From positions 372,001 to 436,000 of the forward strand of contig JANTQA010000029.1 in NCBI GenBank assembly GCA_027625915.1: 64,000 bases of DNA. The letters are read 5' to 3'. The position numbers were made by a program, and so were the translations under genes. Source of the stretch: Anaeramoeba flamelloides (lineage: Eukaryota; Metamonada; Anaeramoebidae). This document shows positions 21,882-35,605 of the stretch, piece after piece (the first letter of the stretch is position 1; every line of letters begins with the position of its first letter). The notes under the pieces are model-generated. The model was not told the origin of the DNA. It ran no database searches and was given only the letters and a program-made list of their open reading frames with translations.

Positions 21882-24800
21882 TTAATTGATTATTTTTTCA
21901 TCATCTTTGTGGCTATCATCCTCCTGCTCACCACTTTTCTCTGTCTTCTTTTTTTTCTTCTTGTTTTTAGGTTTTTCTATATGATAATTATGTGAAAAAT
22001 ATTTTGTAACATTATTAACAAATTCGTAATTTTTTTGCAACCATTGCTCAATTGTTGTTGAACGTTTTTTAATATCCCATAATTTATCAATGATCCTTTT
22101 CGAAGATATTCTTCTACTGCTTTCAAATAAGGTATAAGCAATATCAAAAATGGAACGTAAAAGGTTATCAACTCGTTCATTTTCATATTGATCTTTTATT
22201 TGGATCAAATTTAAAATTATATGGAAATGACTTTTTAGATCAAACATTTTCGTTAATAATTTGCCCAAAGCAGTTGAAAATATTTTAATTATAAATTTTG
22301 TAATTCTTAAATTATTTGTGGACAAATATATAATAATTTTGTTTGTATAGAATAAATTAATATTTTTTGAAATAATGTGATTAAAAAAATCTTCAAGGGA
22401 TAAAATATATTTGATATCTAATTGTACTTTTCCCCCATCTTTTCTCTTTTTGTTTTCTTTCATCTTTTCGTTTTCTTTCATCTTTTCATCTTCTTTTTTC
22501 TTTTCATCTTCTTTCTCAATATTTTCATCTTCTTTCATCTTTTCATCTTCTTTCTCAATATTTTCATCTTCGTCTTCATCATTCCCATTAACATTTCCAA
22601 TACGAGTGTTATTGTTATCTTTATCATTAAGATGTTCTTTTTCTTTTCCATTTTCCGTATTTGTTGAATTTTCATCGATTATCTCACAATTTATTATTAA
22701 ATGATAAATTAACTCGAATATTATTGAATAATCTTCAGGCTTTGGGGTTTTATTTGATTTCCTGGATAAATAAGAACCAGACATTTCATTATAATTATTA
22801 TTATAGTCATTTCTTGTCCTGTTGTTAGTTCTAGCATTAACTAATAAAGGCACTATGTTGTTCATATATAAATTAACAATCCTTTGTAATATATTCAAAG
22901 ATAAAAGATAACTAGTTTCAATAACACCAATGGAAGCAAAATTAATTAAAATTTGAAAAGGATAAATTAATTCGTTTCCAATTTCAAAGCATTGATAAAG
23001 GTTATTGATAATAATATTAACCCAATTAATTAAATTAGAAATTGGAATTGCTTTTTTCATATTATCATTATCTAAAAATTCTTGTTTGGTTTTAAAATAA
23101 TTATCTCTATCATATTCGGATTGAATGATGACTAAAGAATTGGTTAAATCAACAAATTGCCTTTTCAATTTATTATTGGGGCAATCATATAAGATAGAGA
23201 AAATCCAATAAGCATTATTTTGCAAGCATTTTTCAAAAAACCAATTAGTTAATTTTTTATTTTCAGAATAGACACGTTGTAGTAATTTTACCCATTTTAA
23301 ACCTGTTTCCTTTAAAGTGGAATGGCTAAATATTTTCATGTAAAACAAAGTTCCCAGTTCTAAAGAATCTTTTGATATTAGCTTATTCTCAAACTCTTTA
23401 AGTGTATATATGATATCCTTTTCATCAATTATTGTTTTTTGGAATAATTCTCTCAAGTATTTATAAACAAAATCAAAAAAATTTTGTTTATAAATATATT
23501 TTTCTTTTTGTAAGATTTCGTTTTGAATTTTTATTTCTTTTAAAACATCGTTAAATTTAGGATTATTATTCAAATTATTATTATTATTGGAAGAATAATT
23601 AACCAATTTATTTTCCTCGCTTATTAGTTTATTTTTTCTTTCGTATAATAGCATATAAGCACTATATCTTTTGGATTCGCCCTTTGGATTGTCAATTGAT
23701 TTTTCAATCGAGCCAAAAGCTTTATTTGGTAAATCGTCTAAATTAAAAATCGTTACATTTCTATCGTTATAATTATACCAAATATTGTCTTTCTTTTTAT
23801 TTTTTTTATCGAAATCTGTTAAAAACTCCTCTTTCCTCCCTGTGCCCTTTTTTGTTTTTTTTTCACTAGTGTTGATATTATTTTTATTATTTAAAGGCCG
23901 ATCTTTAATAAAAGAATAGTAATGTCCAAATTTTGAAGATCCTGAATGAATCACAACGCCAACTAATTCATAATCATAATAATCGTCTTTTCTTAATGTA
24001 TTAATTTCATAATAATCTTTTTTGTTTCCCTTTCCCTTTCCCTTTCCCTTTTCGTTGGTTTTTTCAGTGTCATATTCTTTTATTTTATCCCGTTTACCTT
24101 TCTTTACCTTTGATTTCTTCTTCTTGCCCCCTTTCTTATCTTTCTTCTTGCTGTTTGTTTTGTTAACATTTTCACCTTTTTTATCGTCTTTCACCTCATC
24201 GTCATCTTCCACTCTTTCTTTTTCTTCTTTATCCTTTTTAATTTCATGTTCTTTATCCAAAATACCCTCTAAAGTATAAGGTCTCATATTTAATTCATGC
24301 GGGAATTCTAAAAAGGAATTTATTTTATTATTTTGTAATGTTTCATAATCAAATTCAAATCTCTTTAAATGAAGAATTAAAGTATTTGGCAAATCCAAAA
24401 AGCAACACCTTCGTAGCGCATCAATTTTCTTTTGGCAATCATTGCAAAAATATTTGTTATCTTTATTTAACATGTCTCCTTGAACAAAGGCCTCTAAAGA
24501 TTCTTTTAAATTACTTTTATTTTTCACTTCTAAACTAATAGTATAAAATGGTTCTGTTCTTTCACTAGTATGGTATTTTTCTGATTGGCAAATAATTTGG
24601 TTAATTAAATTGCCACCATAAATGTTTTTTAATAATTTCTCAAATTTTGTATTTTTTAATGTGTCATCTATTTTGTCAAATAATAAATTTAAAAATTCAT
24701 TGGCGTCTTGTTGCTGATGCACATTAATCAAATTTCCATCAAAATCTTTAATCACTCTACAGAATGGCAAGGTGTTATAATAGCCAATTTTTGATTCTTT

Positions 24801-24946
24801 CAGATACACAAACATTTTTTGCAATTCATTTGTAACTTTTTCATTATCTGTATAATTTAATTCTAAGTTTTTTACATCTTTAAGAATTAATTTCGTATTT
24901 TCATTCTTTTCATTCGTTTTGTCTTCATTATCTTCTTTATTATCTC

Positions 24947-25039
<93 letters not shown>

Positions 25040-28000
25040 TTATCATCAACTTTAATCTATTTTCAACTTTTCCTTTTAAATTAAATTTTAAAATGGAATT
25101 ACAAAATTTAGGGGTTTTAAATAATTGCTGAATAATTGAATTTAAATAACAAGTCGCACCCAAATTTTTCAATCCAATATATCCATAAATATTTTCTTGA
25201 TAAAAACTTTTTTCAATTGGACCAGCATTCCAAGTATCTTTTTTAATATTAAGATCTTTAATTTGGTTTAATAATAATGGTAATAATTTTTCATAATTTT
25301 TTTCAGATCCAGAAATAAGCGAAAATAAAAAATTAAAAGCAGCATCTCGAGAAATTTTGGTTTTACATTTAGGATATAAATTTTCATTTTCATTTTCGTT
25401 TAATTTTATTTTTTCATTTAATTTGTTTTTTTCTTTTTCATTTTTAGTTTTATTATTTTCGTTTTCATTTTTTTTTTCATTTTTTTTTTCATTTGATTTA
25501 ATAATTTCATTGTTATTGTTTGTAATCCCATTAACAGTTTTCTTTAAACTAATATTACTAAATAAAAAATTTGTATAAATTTCTGTTATAATATTAAATT
25601 TATTTTCTAAATTTTCTTTCAATGATGGATCATCATCAAATTGTATGAGTAAATGGGAACCTAATTTTAATAATCCTGAAAGAGCACAATCTTGGGATTG
25701 AGGCAAAGAATTTAATTCTAAAACTGGATGATTCTTTAATAATTTAATAACGTTATTAAGTAGTTTAAAAGGATCGCTATTAATTACTTTCCCTAATTTA
25801 TGTTTTTCAGCCAATTCTAATAATTTCACGATTAAATCAAAATATTCACCAATTGTTTTTTTATAATTTTCTGCTTCAGGTAAAAAACTTAACAATTCGC
25901 TTATTATTGTTTTAAATTTTTTAACAACTAAATCATTTGATTCATATTCATCTTTATTTTTGTTTTCATTGTGTTTCTTCTCTCCTGTTTTATCTACATT
26001 GATATTTTCTTTATCTTTATTGACATTTCCCTTTCCCATTTCTTGTTCTTTTTCAATACCAAAATCCAATTTGTTCTTTTCGTCATGTGATAAAATTAAA
26101 TAGTTTTCGCATAATTGTGAAATAAAATCCACTGAAGATGTTCTGACTAATTTATTTTTATTTTTAATAATTACTATTTTAATCCAATCAATAATATTAA
26201 TTTTCAAAAATAAAACTAAATTTTTTTTGGATTGTATTAAAACAGTTAGAATTTGGAAAATTAAATTTGAAAATGCGCTTGACTGATTAATTACAAAATC
26301 ATTTAATTGATAATTATTTGTAAAATGATTAATTTCCTTTATAAATTTTAAAGAAATTTTTAAAAAATTACGAAACAATTTTGGATTTTCATTTATTTTG
26401 TTTATTGTTTCTCTAGAAAAATGTTTTAATTTTTCATTTGGATTTGTATTAATTATTAAAATCAATATTTTTAATAATAATATCAATGTTTTAAACATTG
26501 ATTTGATTTCAAACAAAATAATTTCTTTAGAGAATTTTTTCTTGTTATTTTTTAAATAATTGAATTTCTTTTGGGAATTTAATATAATCTGTAAAAAATA
26601 ATCAATACCGTCATATTTTATAAATTGAGAAAACCAATTGTAATCCCAAAGATCTTCTATTTCATCTAATTTATAATCTAATTGATCATGGTTTAAATAT
26701 AATTGCTTTTCAATAATTTGTAAAACATAATATAATTTATAATAACTTTTAATATTTAAAAATTCTGACCAATCAATAGCATTTTTTTCTTTTACCTCAT
26801 TGATATTTTTATTATTATTATTATTATTATCACGACTACTTTTATAATGTATATTATTGTCGTTATTACCATTACCATTATTATTTTTATTATTCAAATA
26901 TTTTAATTGTTTGAAATGTTTTTCAATCAGAATGTTTGTTGGTAATAAGCTAATTAATTTAAAGGATTTTTTGGAAATTTCATATTCAAATTCCAAAAGC
27001 TTATATATAAAAGAAAAATATTTTTCTTTTAACAATAATTGGGCAGGTAATCTATCGCCACAAGTTGGTTGGAATTTTAACTTTCTTTTTTCTTCTTCTT
27101 CGGATCTTTTTTTAAGTTCTTCCATTTTCTTTTGATGATATTTCATTCTGTTGCTAACAATTTTCTTTTCTCTTTCCTTTTTATTAATTTTTGGATCTTT
27201 AATTTTAATTCTTATCTGAGAATTATTCTTGACACTCAATTCTTCTAATGTGTACTTATAAAAATCCATACCGACCACTTTATTCCTAATAATAATAGAA
27301 AATTCAAAATCCTTTTGATTATCATTATCTTGATTACTCTGTTTTAATTTAATATTAATTAATTTTTCTAAATTAGTTAAGGGCAAATTAGAATGTAAAA
27401 TTAAAATAAAGTCTTGATCATTCGAGCATTTAATATGGATTTTTAGTACCTGGGGCTTTCTTTTATTCGTAATATTATGAGGGGTTAGTTTGTTTGAATC
27501 TAAATTGTTAAAGCCAAATCTTTCATCAAATGATTTAATAAAAACTATTAATATTTGCAAGCATCTTAATATTTTTTCTTTGTCCTTAATGTTATTATTT
27601 CCATTTTTTAAAACTATTCCAATGTCTGTTTCAAGAATATTATTTTCAATATTTTTTTTAAAATTTGAAATCGTTATTTGAATAAAATATTCAAAAATTT
27701 TGATTCTGTGATCTTGATTTTTTCTAATATTTATTGAAATGTTTGCAAATAATTTTCCCAGGAAATTTAAACTATTTTGAACAACTAATTTATTTTCAGA
27801 ATTTAAAATAATTCTCCATAGATAATCTAATTGAATCAAATCAGTGTTGCAAATTAAATATTTGCCAGTTTTAATTTTTTTATAAATAATTTCATATTCT
27901 GGCCGATGGTGGTGGTGATGGCGATTGTGGTAGGCATTGTTATGGTCATATTTTGGAGAATTATTTTTTCTAAAAGTTAAAATATTTGCAATTGTCGATA

Positions 28001-30513
28001 AAGATTTCACTGCAGCTGAAAAGGTCGATTCAATTTTTTGAGTGATGGGAACAATTTTCAATTCACATTCAACCTTTTTGCTATTTTCGTTAACTAATAA
28101 AAAATATCTTTGAAATACTTTAAATCCTGATAGTTCCATTGCAACTATATCCATTTTGCAGATTTTCTTATTAAATAACGAAAATATTACAGATTTTTCA
28201 AAAGAGGTTTGACCCTCATCTGGGTTTAATCTTGTTGTTTCGAGCCATTTGTACATTGAATTCAATTCCTCTTTTGAAATGGCATTTTCAATCAAAACTT
28301 CCCAAAGTAACAGCGATTGATTCTCAGTCAAGGATATTGTTGAATTAGTTGTTAAAAATTCTAAAAAGGTTAATCTTTGATTGATTTCTTCAGAATGCGG
28401 ATGCTGTCCAACAATTCCAATCGTTGAAACATCAAAGTTTACAAAAGTATTTTTATTCTTTATTGGTTTTGTTTCCAAAACATTCCCATTATTTTGATTA
28501 TTTTTTTTTTTTTCAGAGTTTTTATTATTTGCAATTTTATTTTCTTTGTTTTCGCTACTATTATTTTTGTTTTCAATTTGATTATTTTTGTTTTCAATTT
28601 TATTTTTATTTTTGTTTTCAATTTGATTATTTTTATTGTCAATTATATTTTTATTATTCATTGTTTTTGTTAATAAAGACTTTGTTTGAATGGCAGTAAC
28701 AAATTTTTTTCGATAATCTTGTAAATCAATTAAAAAAAGATCTAATAATTTATATTGATTTTCAAAATCTTTAATTCTAGAAGATACAATATTTTGTTTT
28801 TTTTTATGATCAAGATTTTCTTCCGTTAAACTTAACATATCATTAATTAATTGTAATGACAACAATACAGATTTATGTTCTTTTAAATTGTTAATACATT
28901 TTTCTAAATAGTATTTTCTATAATTATTAGCATTTTTATGATTCAATAAATTTTTAAAATTTGACCTTGCGCGACTAACCAATGATGGTGACAAATTCGA
29001 ATCCTCTTGAATAAATTGCCAAATCATTTCCAATCCAAAATTATTAGATTCCAAATTTTCAATCATTTCTGATTTTAGTAACCCATTAGTAATTTGATAT
29101 AATAGTTCAATAATATTAAAATCAATTTTTTCGGTTTTCATTTTTCTTATTTTAAGATCAATATAATCTATTTGTTCTTTATGGCAATAACTTAAAAAAT
29201 TTGAAATGATAGTATATAAAATTGGTCGGAATTTTCTATTTAATTTATCATTATTAATTAAATCCCAAATTGTGTCAATGTTTTGATTCTTTATTAAGGC
29301 CGATTCTTGACAAAATTCTAATATGTTATTTAAATATTCAAAGATGTCAATTGAAATGTTTTCTTTTTCCCTTTCACTTTCTTCTTGTTGTTGTTTATCT
29401 TGTTCTTTTTTTCGTTCTTGTTCTTGTTCGTGCTCTTTTTTCTTTTCCTGTTTTTTCTCCTTCCCCTTTTTCTTTTTCTTTTTCTTATCTTTTATTGCTT
29501 TCTTTATACGATTTAGTTTATTGATTTTCACTATCTGCTGGAAAATTAAATTCTCTTTTCCCAACCACACAATAAATCGATGTTTATTCTTTTTATATGA
29601 CTCTTCATATTCTTTCCTTTCAATTGATTTATTTTTAGAATCTTGACTTTGTTTTTTGAGTTCTTTTAAATTTTCAATTATTTGGTTCAATAATTGAAAT
29701 CCAAGGCAATTTTCTTTTATTTTTGAGTTTTTCTTTTGAAGAATATTTTTTGATAAACCAAATTGCATTTGTAGTCTTCTTTTTTTGGAATTTTCCTTAG
29801 AAATCGTTAAATTACAAATTCTTTCAAGAAGATTCAAGATCAAAATTGTTTTTGAATAAAAATTTGTCTTGTTGTTTTCAGGATAATCCCAAATTATAAA
29901 CAATATTTGGTAACTAACTTTTAATAATTTCAAAAAATAATCAGAGGAAAATGATGGAATTAAAAAATATTTCATCTATTAATTTTTACAAAAAAGAAAA
30001 AATTAAATATAGATTTTAATACACAAAGAAGGTTTTAAAAAAAAAGAAGAAGAATTATAATTAATGAGTGAATTAAATTAACAAAAAATTAAATAAAGAA
30101 ATAAAAAAAATTACATGATAAATGATTCGTAAAATCGATAAAGTTCTTTCAAGATATAATGTTGGTTGAATATTTTGATTTTTAATGTTTTTTTCATTTT
30201 TATTTAATTCTTTATCTTTTTCGTTTTTGTTTTCATTTTCGTTTTCTTTTTCTTTTTCTTTTTCTTTTTCTTCTTCGTTTTGTTTTTCTTTTTCTTTACT
30301 TTTTTCTTTCTTGTTCGTTGCTTTATTTGAATTATTGTTTTCAGATCTTTTAGTTCCTTTTTTTTTTTTAATATTTTTTTCTTTTGGGTTTTTCTCGTTT
30401 TTAAATTGTAATTTAATATTTTCTAATTCTTCTAATAATATTTTGAATCCATTAATTTCCCCAAAATATTCAATATTTTGTAATAAAAATAAAGATGTTA
30501 TATTATCTTCTTT
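21882..30513 (-). CDS. USP9X/USP24-like giant ubiquitin-specific protease (5' end incomplete)
   Basis: Two exons are seen: 30513-30115 (133 codons, no ATG, preceded by an acceptor AG) and 29975-21882 (2,697 codons), separated by a 139 nt phase-0 GT-AG intron. The first exon has EYFGEINGFKILLEEL, matching the FGTLNGFQIL segment of USP9X. Numbering by the second exon, helical-repeat regions precede a ubiquitin-like domain (about 842-925) and the catalytic domain: Cys box GLKNLGATCYLNS with Cys1609, His box GHYYS with His2018, then WYNYNDRNV. The catalytic residues look intact, so it should remove ubiquitin from substrates. The first zinc half-site is degenerate (CQSE where USP9X has CQGC) while the second remains (CNDC). 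Lys/Glu and Asn insertions punctuate the protein, including a polyAsn run inside the catalytic domain. About 440 N-terminal residues typical of USP9X are not accounted for. Confidence 0.88.
24948..25027. repeat. trinucleotide run encoding polyasparagine in the USP domain
   Basis: About 26 perfect ATT units on the plus strand, read as AAT (Asn) in the deubiquitinase, with imperfect continuation to about 25045. It lies between the Cys box and the rest of the fingers region, so it expands a surface loop of the catalytic domain. Confidence 0.95.
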
Positions 30514-33446
30514 CTATTATATATAAAAAAAAAAAAATTAATATAGGTTTATTTTACAGAAAGAAAAAATTATTTATTTTAATGAGGTTATATTCAATAA
30601 AAAACAAAATAGTTAGAAAAAATAATATAAGATATTTCCAAAAAAGTGGGGCAAATTTATTTTAAAATATCTTTATTAAATTCAATCCAAATATAACTAG
30701 TTAAATATCCAAATTTGTTATGAGCCATTTATAGATTCCTGAGAATAATTCACTTTGTTTGTTAGAATTGTATTACAGAAATAAAAGATATGAAAATTTC
30801 TGATCTAGATTTTATTTGATATTTTTTAGTAGTGAAAATTGGTGTTTATTTTTTTCTTTTTGATCCAAAAAATTATTTTCCAAAGATATTGAATCTCAAT
30901 AAAATTTTCAATAGAATGTCAAAAAATTAATATATTTTATTGATTAAAAAATCATTTGTGCCCTTTCCATATTTCCAGTTTTTTTATTAAAATTGGCTGT
31001 TAATTATTTTCTACAAAAAAAGTGCTATTTTTTTTTTTAATCATTTTAAAACTATTAGTTAGTGTTTAATCTCAATAAAATTTACAATATATTGTAAAAA
31101 AATTAATATATTTTATAAACCCCAATTAAATTTTTTTTTCAAAAATTGAATTTTGGTGTGTTAAAAAATTTGAATTTAGAGTTTATATTGTAAATAAACT
31201 TGATTAACAAGGATAAAATTTGAATTAAAGTATTTTTTTTTTACTAACCCAAAGTTTTCAATTTTATTTTTTCATATGATTGTCTTTACAATATTTTTTA
31301 ATTTTATTTTTTCTCTGTTTATCTAAATCAGTTAAATTGTTATGAGTAGAAAGTAATACCAACTTGGATTTCTCTTATAGTCAATAATAATTATAAATTC
31401 AAAAAAATATTTTTAAAAATTTTTACTTCATTTCCCTTTTTTTAATTTGAATAACCGAGTTTTGAATAAAGCATTTTATTGGTTTAAATGTTAAGAAACT
31501 TTGCAAAATTAGTTGATCTTTAAAATAATTGTTGTAGCGAACCATCTTGTTAGTAAAGTTAATAAATTTCAATTGTGGGAATTGAATTTGTAAATTTTTT
31601 GAATTTAGAGAAGTTTTAAAAAAGTACTCACTTTTTTAAAACTACAGTATGTTAAATAACCCCTGTTGACTTTTATATTTTGTTTTTTTCAGAATTTTAC
31701 TGTTGTTTTTTGAAATTTTGTGTTTTTAACTGTTGTTAAGAAAATTTTAGGAATTGTTTTTGGTCTTTAATTGTTGTTGGAAATTTGTGTGAGTAAAGTT
31801 ATCTTTATTTTTAACAGCAAAGTACGTATTGGCCATAATATTGCCATTCTTGAAGTAATAAAAGAAATTTTTTTTCAAAGATCCTAAAATATTTTTTTTT
31901 CTTTTAATTGAATGAAAAATTGAAAGATCTTGATATAATCAATGAAAATTGATCTTTTTTATGAGATTTAATTTGCTCTCATTCTGAAAATTGTTGAAAA
32001 AGAATTGATTTTTAAATCATTTGGTCATTATAAATGTTCTTTTCAAATTTTAATCAGATAAAATATCTGCAAATTCGCTTTTGATTCAAGATGAAATATT
32101 TCTTCACCTAGGATTCTTATATCATATAATATAGGCAAAAAAAAAAGAACCAAATAAAAAAAATCATCCAATTACAAGATAAGATTTGAAGACAATCTGA
32201 CCAAAGAAAAATAGAAAATTGAAATGAATTTTTTTTTCATTTCGTTTTCAAAAAACTTTGAAAAATTAATATCTCATTTTTTGCTCATGTGGAGATATCA
32301 GTAAAAAAGCTTTTTCAGAAACTCTTTTTATCCTTTTTATTGTTTTTTGATTTGTATTTATTCAAATTGAAAGATTTGGTTGATTATTGTGAATTTTGGT
32401 GTTGTTTTGATTAATTGTGGTTGAATTAGATCTCATTTATAAGGAGATTAGTCTTCAAGGTTGTAGAAAAACACTTTGATAATATGATCGATCTATTGTA
32501 AATATTGTTTGATTTGAAAGTATAGTTAGACTGAAGGGTATTTTTCCAAAATAACAAATTAAAAACCTAAAACCATAGTTAAAGAAAAAAATAAAACATT
32601 TAAAAAAAAAAAAAAAACAATAGTTATTCACAAAAACAATAAAAATAATTTTGAAAAACACTAACAAAATCGTCAACACGGGTTATTGAAACAACTGTAC
32701 TAAAGTGGTTTTCTAGTTTTTTTTATTATTATTTCTTGTTGTTGGAGTGATTTTTTTTTTGCTCTAGTTTGTTAATTACGGGGTTAAGTATTATCTTAAA
32801 ATTCAATAGATACTATTAGTTGCGAAATAAATTGAACAAAATTTTTGATTCATCTTTCCAAATTAGATTTAGAAATCATTCAACTTTAAAAATTTCAAAA
32901 GAATGAATTGAAACTTAAATTATGCATACCTCTTTGAGGATTGGGGGACTTTTGGTGACTTATTTTAATTCTTGGGTGTAATTATTTTAGAAAGCTGAAG
33001 GAAAATTTTGATCTATTTATTTTGCAATTAACAGTAAGAACAGATAAATTAAATTAAGAAAATTTTTCCTCAAAACTGTTTATTAGGATCTTGTGTTTTT
33101 TCTTTTTGTTGTTTAATTTTAGGAAACAATTTTTAGGAAATTGATAGAAAAATTTTTCGTTTGTTTATCAGAAAATTAAATTAGTCTTTTTTGTAATTCT
33201 TATGATTTTTTGGGGAAGGGAAATTGGACATTAAAAAATAATTATTTTCTTCTTTCATAAAAAAGTTTCTTCAAATGAAGAGCAGATTGAAAAAAAGATT
33301 TTATTTTCTTTTTTTTTTTTTTTTTTTTTAATCTTGTTTGTTGGGTGTTGTTTCATTTTGGATTTTCAGAAAATAATTTTTGTTCGAATTTTTTTCAGTT
33401 GAACATTAATTAACAACAAACGTTTCAAAAAAAAACAAAAACTTAC
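30514..33446. other. 2.9 kb non-coding stretch upstream of the USP exons, possibly an intron
   Basis: No convincing exon was found on either strand. It contains a small palindromic repeat at 31104-31178 (TATAAACCCCAATT arms, related to 20304-20350), a lone Tc1-like end near 31643 and a 100 bp repeat at about 32975-33060 shared with about 11510-11600. If the partial genes on either side are one gene, this is its intron: the donor GTAAGT at 33446 and the acceptor TAG at 30514 are both phase 0. Confidence 0.4.
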
Positions 33447-34315
33447 ATGTAGCACAGTAAATTTGGGATCTTTGATTGGGAATTTGTCTATTGGAATAAT
33501 TTTACCATAATTTCTGCTGAACTTTTCTGAAACAGCCTGTTTTTCTTTTTTGGTCAAAGGTCCTGTTTTTTTCTGGTGTACAATTTTTGATGCAAAAAAA
33601 TCAGGATCATAAGCCTCCTTTGCAAATTTTGAGGTTTCGTCTTGTTGGAATTTTTGTCTTGCTTCTTGGTAAAATGGATCCATTTCATTACTTTCCCGAA
33701 CGATGTCCCAGGAATCGTAGGCACCAGTATGAAGAATTGATGAAATGATTTGAGAGTATTTTGGTGAATGGTTGGTTTGTAGTTTGCTTAAGGAGAACTG
33801 TAAAGACTTTCGATAAAAATCCAAGATTAGCCTTGAATATGATCGAACAGATGATCTTTTGCTAATAGATCGTATAAAATCATAAATAGCAGTCTCGTTA
33901 AATAAAAGTGACTGCTCGTTGGTCCCAAGGTTTTCTTTTTGAGAAGAGGCTAATAATTCCAGACTTAAGCCCAAACCAGAAATAAAATAATTCCCAATGC
34001 CTTAACGGAAAATAAATCAAAAACAAAAGAAGATCAAAATTCAAAAAAAGGAGTTAGTTTGAAAAAGAGGACACAAGATCTTTTCTTTGTTGTTTTGTTT
34101 TTTTCTTAAAAGTCTAGTGAGGTGATTTTACTTTGGGAAAGCCGAGTTTTAGCTCGTTGGAGAGTCTTAAGGAAAAATTGTTGTGATTCTTTATTATAGG
34201 GCTCTCCTTCTAAATAGCTTATGTATCCAAATTTTGGTTTTGAAGAATTAAAGAAATGGTATTTTCTTATTTTCGTTTGTTGTTTTGTTGGTTTTTTTTG
34301 TTTATTTTTTTTCAT
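33447..34315 (-). CDS. unrecognised two-exon partial protein
   Basis: Exons 34315-34132 and 34000-33447 are joined by a 131 nt GT-AG intron (phase 1, reading ..RLSQ|SIGNYFISGLGLSLELL). The start ATG is 34315; the longer upstream frame begins only with TTG. The 246 visible residues have a short basic N-terminus (MKKNKQKKPTKQQTK) and then a soluble, mostly helical-looking sequence with normal complexity, including YDFIRSISKRSSVRSYSRLI and NYGKIIPIDKFPIKDPKFT. The second exon ends at a strong donor (CAT|GTAAGT), so the protein continues in an exon I cannot place. I do not recognise the family. It may be the missing N-terminus of the deubiquitinase downstream, since the phases fit, or a separate gene. 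Confidence 0.68.
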
Positions 34316-34541
34316 TTGGATGGGAAAGACAAAATCAGAAAGAAAAAATAAAGAAAAAAAATGATTTGAAATTTTCAATCAAGGATAAATTTCCAAAAGA
34401 AGGTTCTTTTTATTTCATTAAAGTACTTTTTTTTGAAGGTTTTAGAATTTCGGAAACCAAATAATGACAATTAAGATAAGTTTATGGAAATTATACTCAA
34501 AATAAACCATTACTATGTGACTTTAATGTGTTCTTCTATTC

Positions 34542-35245
34542 CAAGACAAGGAAAATTTTTTCAAAAAAAAATCTCTAAATTTTGTATTTTTGAAATACAA
34601 TCATATAATAAACATTATTATACATAACAATTTGCAAAAAGGTTTACAACTTTAATAGATATTAATAGGAATTGTAAAAAAAAATGAAATTTTTCAGTAA
34701 TATTTTTTTTCATTTTTAATTGTAAAATTTTTGAATTTTTTAATTGGCTTAGTAGAGAGATAATTTTCAAGTATTTTTTTAATAGTCAAAAAATGATCAT
34801 ATTTTTCAATTTCAAAATAGCACAAAATATTTCAATCATATAATATCGCAAAATTAAATTGAAAATCTGATTTTTTATCTGTTTTTGGAATATTTTTAAA
34901 TCATTTTATTTTTTTCCGTGTTTGAGTTTTTATATACATTCCCGATTGTTTTCGGCAAATTGCTTACTACATTTATTCTTTTTTCAATCTTAATGTTCAA
35001 TCAAAAATTAATTCATTTCAACTTTTTTCATTAAAAAAATACCCCAAAAATAGGTACTTTATTCAAAAGTCGGTATTTTTGATAAGGGGGGTATTCAGAT
35101 TTTCATGAGTTTAATAGCTATCCTTTTTTTATTACATAAAATTATGATAACTTTGAAAAAATAATTTATTAAAGAAGTTTAACTGAAATCCAATGTAATG
35201 TTTTGGCTAACTTTAATTTTTGGTGTTTAAATTTTCCTTGTGGTG
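34542..35245 (+). mobile_element. CACTA-ended non-autonomous DNA element, copy 2
   Basis: Nearly identical to 49598-50302 and in the same orientation; inverse of 4695-5393. The left end has decayed to CAAGACAAGGAAAATTTTTT, while the right end is TTTTCCTTGTGGTG. No transposase. Confidence 0.7.
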
Positions 35246-35605
35246 TAGTATTAAAACAATAAAATTGAAATTTCCAATTTAGACAAAAATACTACTTCAA
35301 TTATCATTTCATTCTTCTTAATTAATTTCATTCACAATATAAAGAACATCACAGTTCTTAACAATCTTGGGACTGTTGTATTTATAGTTATCAATAGTAC
35401 TACAATTTTTAAAAGTCTCTAATCTCAAATAACAGTTTATTTTGGGTGTAAAAAATTTTTAAATGGATGTGACAATGAATTTTCTTTAAATTCAACTTTA
35501 GGATATTTTTTAAATAGATAATAACTAATAGTTTTGAAAAAATTCTTCTCATCTAAAAAAAACTCTATTATGAAAAAAAAAAAAAATTAATGATAAATAT
35601 TAGAA

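Noticed and set aside
22411-30526. Ser/Phe-rich plus-strand frames opposite the deubiquitinase
   Set aside because: They are antisense shadows of Lys/Glu/Asn-rich coding repeats.
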